From positions 1 through 35,364 of the forward strand of contig NZ_JAHKRK010000061.1 in NCBI RefSeq assembly GCF_019396355.1: DNA of 35,364 bases. Reading direction: 5' to 3'. How positions within the stretch are numbered: the first letter of the stretch is position 1; each line of letters opens with the position of its first letter. Below are positions 30,894 through 35,364 of this stretch, piece by piece. Under the pieces are notes generated by a model. That model was not told where the DNA came from and did not search any database. It was given only the letters and a program-made list of their open reading frames with translations. This stretch comes from Pseudonocardia nigra (GTDB taxonomy: Bacteria; Actinomycetota; Actinomycetes; Mycobacteriales; Pseudonocardiaceae). The position numbers and the translations under genes were made by a program.

Positions 30894-31427
30894 ATGAGCA
30901 GCCTCGCCCGGCGCAGCATCCGTACGACCGCAGCCGCTGCGGGAATCGCCGCGCTCGGTGTCGGCTTCGCCGGTCACGCCCTCGCCGCGCCCGAGGCGCC
31001 CGCGGTCCCCTCGACCGACGGCCTCGGCCAGGCACCGGCCCTGCCGCACGCGGATGCCGTTGGGGGCGTGATCAGCTCCGTGCCTGCCGCGCCGTCGGAC
31101 CGCCTTGCGGATCTGCCGGACCTCTTCTCGTTCCAGGCCCCGAACGTCTCGGCCGCAGCCCCTGAGGCCGCGCTGCTGCCCCAGGTTCCGGAGGCCGAAC
31201 TCCCGGAGGCACCGGAGGTGCCCAGCACGGCGGAGCTGACCGACGGTGCGGTCCAGTTCGAAGGCAGCATGGGCCAGGTGAACGGACCGACCACGGACCC
31301 GCGGTCCTTCACCGAGACCAACCACGTCGGGCCGATGCAGACTATTGACACCGCGCTGATGGTCGCCGACCTGGCACAGCGGGCGATGGCCGGCGAGACC
31401 GTGACCGAGGGCAACCACATCGACTGA
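30894..31427 (+). CDS. Secreted Ala/Pro-rich protein of unknown function
   Basis: A 177-residue protein with a signal peptide (RRSIRTTAAAAGIAALGVGF, cleavage near ALA-APEA), then a Pro/Ala/Glu-rich disordered region containing repeated P-E-A/A-P-E steps (VPEAELPEAPEVPS). The C-terminal ~60 residues look more ordered (FEGSMGQVNGPTTDPRSF, TIDTALMVADLAQRAMAG). There are no cysteines or anchor. The ATG has GAAAGGA ten bases upstream. The gene stands alone, with an upstream inverted repeat and a long downstream terminator. No family is recognised. Confidence 0.75.
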   Translation: MSSLARRSIRTTAAAAGIAALGVGFAGHALAAPEAPAVPSTDGLGQAPALPHADAVGGVISSVPAAPSDRLADLPDLFSFQAPNVSAAAPEAALLPQVPEAELPEAPEVPSTAELTDGAVQFEGSMGQVNGPTTDPRSFTETNHVGPMQTIDTALMVADLAQRAMAGETVTEGNHID

Positions 31428-31447
31428 CGCTCGCAGACGCGACGGGG

Positions 31448-31492
31448 GGCCCGTGCCGCGGCGAACCCACCGGGGTTGTCGCGGCACGGGCC
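31448..31492 (+). terminator. Long terminator stem after the secreted protein gene
   Basis: GGCCCGTGCCGCG (31448-31460) pairs perfectly over 13 bp with 31480-31492, and the loop contains a further AACCC/GGGTT pairing. It starts 21 bp after the stop codon. It is a strong hairpin without a clear T-tract. Confidence 0.8.
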
Positions 31493-31604
31493 GCTCGTTC
31501 GCACTGGCTGCCTCTTACCTGCCGTGTCATCGACGCAGTGACCTGCGCGCGCGAGAGTTGATCCTGTCGAAGTCAACGGACCGCACGACGCCTGGAGGCC
31601 CCCG

Positions 31605-32027
31605 ATGACCGCTCTGCCTCTCTCCATCGCCCGCATCGCCGCCGTCCGCGACGGCGGTCGCCTGCTCCGCATCGCGCTGTGGCTCGACGCCGCGGGATCC
31701 GGCGCCCTCGGTGTCCTCGGGGTGGCCGCGGCGCCGCTGCTGGCCGACCTCCTGGGCCCGACGACCGCGGCCCTGCGGGGCACCGGCGCGTTCCTCGTGG
31801 CCTACGCGCTCGGGCTGGTCTTCCTCGCGACGCGGGCGACGGTTCCCCGCCCGGGGGCCTGGTCGGTGGTGGTCCTCAACGCGGCCTGGGTGCTGGGCAG
31901 CGTGGGTGCGGCCGTCGCGGGCCGCGAGGAGCTCACCGTGCTCGGCACCGCCGTCGTGCTCGCCCAGGCCGCGGCTGTGGCCTTCTTCGCCGACCTGCAG
32001 TGGCTGGGCCTCCGCCGGGCCCGCTGA
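31605..32027 (+). CDS. Four-span integral membrane protein, unknown function
   Basis: A 140-residue hydrophobic protein with about four spans (GSGALGVLGVAAAPLLADLL, GAFLVAYALGLVFLATRA, WSVVVLNAAWVLGSVGAAVA, LGTAVVLAQAAAVAFFADLQ). It begins MTALPLSIARIAAVRDGGRL. GGAGG lies seven bases before the ATG. Small proteins of this shape occur widely in actinobacteria without a known role. It is followed by a GNAT gene 78 bp downstream on the same strand. Confidence 0.8.
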   Translation: MTALPLSIARIAAVRDGGRLLRIALWLDAAGSGALGVLGVAAAPLLADLLGPTTAALRGTGAFLVAYALGLVFLATRATVPRPGAWSVVVLNAAWVLGSVGAAVAGREELTVLGTAVVLAQAAAVAFFADLQWLGLRRAR

Positions 32028-32105
32028 CGCCGGATCCCCACGACGAGCGGGACGGCCGCCGGATAGATTCCGGTGGCCGTCACCGTTCGTGTGATTGGAG
32101 CTCTG

Positions 32106-32654
32106 GTGCCCACTCACGCCGACCTCGTCCTGCGGCACGCCACGCCCGAGGACGCAAGCGGCATCGCCCTGGTGCACGTCCGGTCCTGGCGCGCCGCCTA
32201 TGCCGGGCTCGTCCCCGACGAGATGCTGGCCGGCCTGTCCGTCGACGCCAGGGCGCAGATGTGGACCCGGCTGATCGCCGACCCGGCACAGCCGATCCTG
32301 GTGCTCGCGGCACCCGACGTCGTCGGGTTCGCGGCATTCGGAGCGAACCGCGAAGATCCAGCCACCGGCGAGCTGTACGCGATCTACCTCGACCCCGGGT
32401 GGTGGGGCCGCGGCGCGGGCCGCCTGCTCCACGACGCCGTGGTGGAGTGGCTGGACGACCGCTACGCCCGGTCCACACTGTGGGTGCTGCGGACGAATGC
32501 CCGGGCCGTCCGCTTCTACCGTGCCGCCGGCTGGTTCCCGGACGGCACCGAGAAGGTCGAGGAGGGCCCGGGCGGCGCCGTGCTGGAGGAGAACCGCCTC
32601 GCCCGGACGAGCACACGTCGGCCACCCTGTCGCGATGCGTCCACGCCAGGGTGA
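32106..32654 (+). CDS. GNAT family N-acetyltransferase
   Basis: A 182-residue acetyl-CoA-dependent acetyltransferase. It begins MPTHADLVLRHATPEDASGI and has LYAIYLDPGWWGRGAGRLLH (the R-G-A-G pyrophosphate loop of motif A), then LWVLRTNARAVRFYRAAGWF. The GTG at 32106 was chosen because GGAG lies five bases upstream; in-frame GTGs at 32073 and 32091 lack one. The last ~20 residues (Arg/Thr/Pro-rich) are read in the overlap with the next gene and are probably not structured. The acyl acceptor is unknown. Confidence 0.88.
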   Translation: MPTHADLVLRHATPEDASGIALVHVRSWRAAYAGLVPDEMLAGLSVDARAQMWTRLIADPAQPILVLAAPDVVGFAAFGANREDPATGELYAIYLDPGWWGRGAGRLLHDAVVEWLDDRYARSTLWVLRTNARAVRFYRAAGWFPDGTEKVEEGPGGAVLEENRLARTSTRRPPCRDASTPG

Positions 32655-33177
32655 GGTGCTCCACTTCTCCGAAGACCCGACGGTCGAGAGCTTCGTGCCG
32701 CACGTCGCGGCGACCGCGCGTCAGGGAACGGCGTACGTGTGGGCGGTCGACGCCGCCCGGGCGCCGGCCTACTGGTTCCCGCGGCAGTGTCCGAGGGTGG
32801 CGGCCTGGGTCACCCCCACCTCGAGGGACCGGGACGTCGAAGGCATCCTGGGTCCCGGTGGCGGCGACCGCGTGCACGCGACCGAATACCGGTGGCTCGA
32901 ACGCATGCGCACCGTGGAACTGTTCGCCTACCGGTTCCCCGCCCATGCCTTCGAGCCCATGGGAGAGCCGGAGCCGCACGCCCATGTGACGACCCGCGCC
33001 GTGCGCCCGCTCGGTCCGCCCGAACCCGTCGGTGACCTCTTCGCACTCCACGCGGCTGCCGGGATCGCCCTGCGGATCCTGCCCGACCTCCGTGAATTCT
33101 GGGCGGCCGTGCACACGAGCACGCTCGGGTTCAGCGGTATCCGGCTGCGGAACGCCGTACCGCCGATTCCCGGCTGA
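32635..33177 (+). CDS. DUF6886-like conserved protein
   Basis: A 180-residue soluble protein starting MRPRQGEVLHFSEDPTVESF and containing AYVWAVDAARAPAYWFPRQC and YRWLERMRTVELFAYRFPAH. I associate this pattern (VLHFSEDP, VDAARAPxYWFPRQCPR) with the DUF6886 family, from memory. Its ATG lies inside the 3' end of the GNAT gene, a 20-base overlap in another frame. It ends shortly before a bidirectional hairpin and a convergent secreted-protein gene. The function is unknown; the H-S-E-D-P and R-Q-C-P motifs suggest a ligand- or nucleic-acid-binding fold, which is speculative. Confidence 0.8.
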   Translation: MRPRQGEVLHFSEDPTVESFVPHVAATARQGTAYVWAVDAARAPAYWFPRQCPRVAAWVTPTSRDRDVEGILGPGGGDRVHATEYRWLERMRTVELFAYRFPAHAFEPMGEPEPHAHVTTRAVRPLGPPEPVGDLFALHAAAGIALRILPDLREFWAAVHTSTLGFSGIRLRNAVPPIPG

Positions 33178-33225
33178 GCTTCCGCATTCCGGGCGGCTTC
33201 CCGAGCGGCCCCGCGAAAAGGAAGA

Positions 33226-33252
33226 GCCGGGACCGCGAACTGCGATCCCGGC
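33226..33252. terminator. Bidirectional terminator hairpin
   Basis: GCCGGGA (33226-33232) and TCCCGGC (33246-33252) form a 7-bp stem, with further CGC/GCG pairing in the loop. It lies between the convergent DUF6886-like and rodlin-like genes. Confidence 0.7.
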
Positions 33253-33281
33253 ACGTCCTCCCGCGTGATCCGGATTCCTTC

Positions 33282-33617
33282 TCAGCCCTGCCCGCCGCCG
33301 GAGGTGGCCGTGGTCGAGCAGGTCACGGGCGCGCCGGTGGCCGTGGCCGGCGCGTTGCCGATACCCAGGATCCCGAGCACGTTGCCGATGCCGACCGCGG
33401 CGACGACCTCCGGGCAGAGGTTCACCCCGTTCAGCACATTGAGGTCGTTGATGTTGACCAGGCCTTCCTGGGGGCCGTCCGGGCCGGGGTCGATGACCTG
33501 TTCCACCGTCGCCTTGCCGGCCGGGTGCTCGCTACCGGCCCCGGCATAGGCGAGGGGACTGACCGCGAGCAAGCCTGCGGCGATCGCGGTGGCGACAATT
33601 CCTGCCTTTTTCCACAC
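33282..33617 (-). CDS. Secreted rodlin-like small protein
   Basis: A 111-residue exported protein. The signal peptide KKAGIVATAIAAGLLAVSPL ends at LAYA. The mature part has a polar stretch, then GLVNINDLNVLNGVNLC and VGIGNVLGILGIGNAPA, with two cysteines (NLCPEV and VTCST) that could form a disulfide. Asn/Leu/Val repeats of this kind followed by a hydrophobic Gly/Leu stretch resemble rodlins and related surface proteins of sporulating actinobacteria, but identity is not certain. The GTG start has GGAG about six bases upstream. It ends after TSGGGQG. It may be a surface or spore-coat component. Confidence 0.65.
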   Translation of the reverse strand: MWKKAGIVATAIAAGLLAVSPLAYAGAGSEHPAGKATVEQVIDPGPDGPQEGLVNINDLNVLNGVNLCPEVVAAVGIGNVLGILGIGNAPATATGAPVTCSTTATSGGGQG

Positions 33618-34064
33618 GGTCGACTCCAATGGGTGAACATGGCCCGGGAGGGGGCCGATCGGGTGCCAGCAGGTCGACTGGGTCGTACTGGCAGGACGGA
33701 AAGCTAACTCCGCCCCACACGCTCCACGACCCGAGTACCACCATCGTGTAGCAGCCATTGCCCAGAGCAAAGATCTGGTGTTTGGCCCTGGGACGGGGAG
33801 GGCAGGAACGGTCTTTCCGATCGCGTTCCGCCACTGTCCGTACTCGATTTCCGGCACCAGCCCGGGACGCGCTGCCAGAAGATCACTGTGCGTGACGCGG
33901 CGCCGGGGCGCCGGAAGGTGCGCACTCGACCGGCACGCACCTTCGGGAGCCCCTTCCTGGTCCCCCGACCGTGGTCCATCGCCGACCGGCCCCGTCCGGG
34001 GCGCACGCCGCCGACCGACGGCCGGCACCCTCGCAGTGATCTCTCGGAGCTCTCCCGCGCGTGA
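33618..34064. other. 447-bp gene-free stretch with a hairpin at 33914-33944
   Basis: No frame gives a convincing protein here. The right part contains GAAGGTGCG (33914-33922) paired with CGCACCTTC (33936-33944), a 9-bp stem placed ~120 bp beyond the hydrolase stop, possibly its terminator. On the minus strand TTAGCTTT lies about 90 bp before the rodlin-like start and could include a -10 element. The rest is unremarkable. Confidence 0.5.
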
Positions 34065-34895
34065 TCAACCTTCGGGCGTCGGGGCATCCAGGAAATGGAG
34101 CACCACGTCCAGGACCAATGCGGTCCGGGCGAGCCCGAAGAAATGCGTCGTTCCCGGAAGCACTGCCAGCTGTGAGGACGGGACGCCGGTGAAATCACCG
34201 TTGACGTCGCCACCGCGCAACTGCAGGAACCTGACCGCATGTTCGAGCTTGACCGCGTCGCAGTCGCCGACCGTGATCAGGGTCGGAGCGGCGATTCCCT
34301 CGATGTCGGCGTCGGACCAGCCGGTGAACCCCTTGTCGAACGTTCCGAGCTTGTCGAGCAGATCCTGCAGCTTGTCGGGGTGCGGCGACTTGGCGCGGTA
34401 CTCCTGTTCCATCGGCGTGCCCGCGATCATCTCGACGGTCAGCTCGCCCACCGCCTCGCTGTTCTCGTGGCGGTCCCCGTCGGGGTGGAACGAGGCGGAC
34501 GACACGATCAGCTTGCGGACCAGTTCCGGGTGGTTGACGGCCAGGTCGAGGGCCGTCGCGCCGCCCACGCTGAACCCGAAGACGTCGGCCTGCGCGACGT
34601 CCAGGTGCTGGAGCAGGCCGACGACGTCGGAGGCCAGGTCGGCGCTCCGGAGCGGCCGGTCGATGTCGTTGGTGCGCCCGTGACCCTGGAAATCGGCGGC
34701 GATCACCTGGCGGGTCGCGGCGAGCCCGGGGATCAGCTCACCGAACTGCAGGTCGATGTTGAACAGCCCACCATGCAGCAGGAGCAGGGGCGTTCCGCCC
34801 GAGCCGTGGATCTCGTAGTACATCTGCAGGCCGTTCACCGGGGCGTAACCGGTCTGCGGCGGGTTCTCCGTCGTAGGCACGACGGGAGTCTTCAC
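34065..34895 (-). CDS. Alpha/beta-hydrolase fold protein
   Basis: A 276-residue cytoplasmic hydrolase: MYYEIHGSGGTPLLLLHGGL, with the oxyanion HGG, ADFQGHGRTNDIDRP, nucleophile elbow GFSVGG (Ser109), an acid in TLITVGDCDAV and His in LPGTTHFFG, so a complete triad is likely. The length and order match epoxide hydrolase/haloperoxidase-like esterases. The GTG start follows GGGTGAC. It is the last complete gene before the tRNA remnant at 34999, so it belongs to the chromosome side of that junction. The substrate is unknown. Confidence 0.88.
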   Translation of the reverse strand: MKTPVVPTTENPPQTGYAPVNGLQMYYEIHGSGGTPLLLLHGGLFNIDLQFGELIPGLAATRQVIAADFQGHGRTNDIDRPLRSADLASDVVGLLQHLDVAQADVFGFSVGGATALDLAVNHPELVRKLIVSSASFHPDGDRHENSEAVGELTVEMIAGTPMEQEYRAKSPHPDKLQDLLDKLGTFDKGFTGWSDADIEGIAAPTLITVGDCDAVKLEHAVRFLQLRGGDVNGDFTGVPSSQLAVLPGTTHFFGLARTALVLDVVLHFLDAPTPEG

Positions 34896-34998
34896 GTCAC
34901 CCGATCACCGGTCAACGGCGTTCGCGTCGAACGCTACCGGGCCGGCCATCGGCAGGCGATCTCGCGGCTGCGCGACATGCTTCAACCGGTCGAAAGAG

Positions 34999-35040
34999 TG
35001 GAGACGAGGGGAATCGAACCCCTAACCCCCGCCTTGCAAA
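34999..35040 (-). tRNA. Orphan 3' half of tRNA-Ala (anticodon UGC); probable att site
   Basis: Minus-strand sequence from the anticodon loop TTTGCAA through the 3' anticodon stem (GGCGG), variable loop GGGTT, T arm AGGGG-TTCGATT-CCCCT, acceptor strand CGTCTCC and discriminator A. The 5' half is missing: the bases before the loop (CCGTACG) do not pair with the stem, and no D arm or 5' acceptor is found. Breakage exactly at the anticodon loop is typical of attL/attR formed by tyrosine integrases that use a tRNA 3' end. The chromosome lies to the left and the element to the right. Confidence 0.8.
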
Positions 35041-35134
35041 CGTACGGGTAGACAGTGGACAAACCGGCTACCGCAGCTCTACGTGTCCGCCGCGCTGCCT
35101 GGCTAGGCTCAGATGCGCGCTGACGCCGGAGCTT

Positions 35135-35154
35135 CGGTGACAGATCCGGTGACA
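35135..35154. repeat. Direct repeats near the att site (possible integrase arm sites)
   Basis: CGGTGACA at 35135-35142 and again at 35147-35154, 12 bp apart, lie about 95 bp to the element side of the tRNA remnant. A TCCAC-G-GTGGA dyad follows at 35162-35172. Short direct repeats at this distance resemble arm-type integrase sites. No gene is convincing between 35041 and 35237. Confidence 0.4.
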
Positions 35155-35237
35155 CGTCGTAGTCCACGGTGGACGTACCTGACGTCATGCTCTGTGGCCG
35201 ACGTGGTCAGGTCTCCGTCAGGTGCATCGCGCGCCCG

Positions 35238-35364
35238 GTGGTCGACTGTGCCTCGAGGGGTGAGACGACCGGGACCCAACTACCCCGCGGGCTCGGCTTC
35301 CGCCGGCGGCTGGTCGTCGTTTGGGTGCTGGGCGGACTCATCGCTGCCGGGGCCGGCGTCGTTC
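35238..35364 (+). CDS. Possible start of a membrane protein, cut by window end
   Basis: A GTG at 35238 opens a frame to the window end. The visible part contains LPRGLGFRRRLVVVWVLGG followed by LIAAGAGVV, a basic stretch leading into a hydrophobic span, as at the N-terminus of a membrane or exported protein. The other two plus frames give Arg- or Ser-rich shadow sequence, and one contains a stop. There is no clear ribosome site. If real, it belongs to the putative integrated element. Confidence 0.3.
   Translation, partial: MVDCASRGETTGTQLPRGLGFRRRLVVVWVLGGLIAAGAGVV

Noticed and set aside
33904..34064. Short plus-strand ORF opposite the hydrolase 3' region
   Set aside because: Pro/Arg/Ser-rich shadow sequence without a ribosome site; left as intergenic.
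34982..35188. 68-codon minus-strand ORF running through the tRNA-Ala remnant (C-terminus CKAGVRGSIPLVST)
   Set aside because: That C-terminus is only the translation of the tRNA 3' half; the upstream part has no similarity I recognise to an integrase. It is kept as evidence for the att site, not as a gene.

Overview
The window is chromosomal DNA of a high-GC actinobacterium. GC-rich third codon positions, frequent GTG/TTG starts, ATGA/GTGA gene overlaps, and the fhaA-fhaB-pstP-rodA-pbpA-pknA-pknB cluster with crgA, ppiA and a tRNA-Leu(CAG) just before fhaA all point that way. The general look suggests a Pseudonocardiaceae-like organism. That last step is inference, since no 16S or marker search was possible. 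Gene order from the tRNA-Leu through crgA and ppiA to a tRNA-Ala(UGC) remnant resembles, as I recall it, the origin-proximal region of Mycobacterium tuberculosis, so this segment is probably close to oriC.

Left third (1-16.2 kb): a 5'-truncated, frameshifted FAD monooxygenase coupled to a TetR gene; two overlapping one-TM microproteins; a TetR-GH65 phosphorylase pair with a striking duplicated, inverted operator; msrA; a TM0106-type RecB-like nuclease; a DUF6474-like protein; a copper-type cassette (polytopic membrane protein, YcnI, CopC, CopD); a minus-strand run (thioesterase-like hotdog protein, NAD(P)-binding protein, flavin disulfide reductase); a MetE-like methyltransferase; DUF2630; and a uridine-kinase-like protein with a degenerate P-loop.

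Core (16.4-27.3 kb): tRNA-Leu, then the cell-wall growth and Ser/Thr phosphorylation operon. FhaA and FhaB are FHA readers, PstP is the PP2C phosphatase, RodA and PbpA are the SEDS glycosyltransferase and class B PBP, and PknA and PknB are the transmembrane kinases; PknB carries four PASTA domains. pabA/trpG and crgA follow on the same strand. The spaces between fhaB-pstP, pbpA-pknA and pknA-pknB are bridged end to end by tiny ORFs whose stops and starts overlap (ATGA/GTGA). The pbpA-pknA space is a tandem pair of 77/74-bp elements that look like mycobacterial interspersed repetitive units (MIRUs).

Right third (27.3-35.4 kb): two DnaA-box-like sequences, a PH-domain-like membrane protein, a self-contained 23-codon Cys-rich peptide gene, a minus-strand hydrolase-ppiA-rhomboid operon, several secreted or membrane proteins, a GNAT, a DUF6886-like protein, a rodlin-like secreted protein and an alpha/beta hydrolase. 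At the right edge lies an orphan 3' half of tRNA-Ala(UGC), broken exactly at the anticodon loop. This is the signature of an attachment site, so the last ~320 bp are probably the end of an integrated element.
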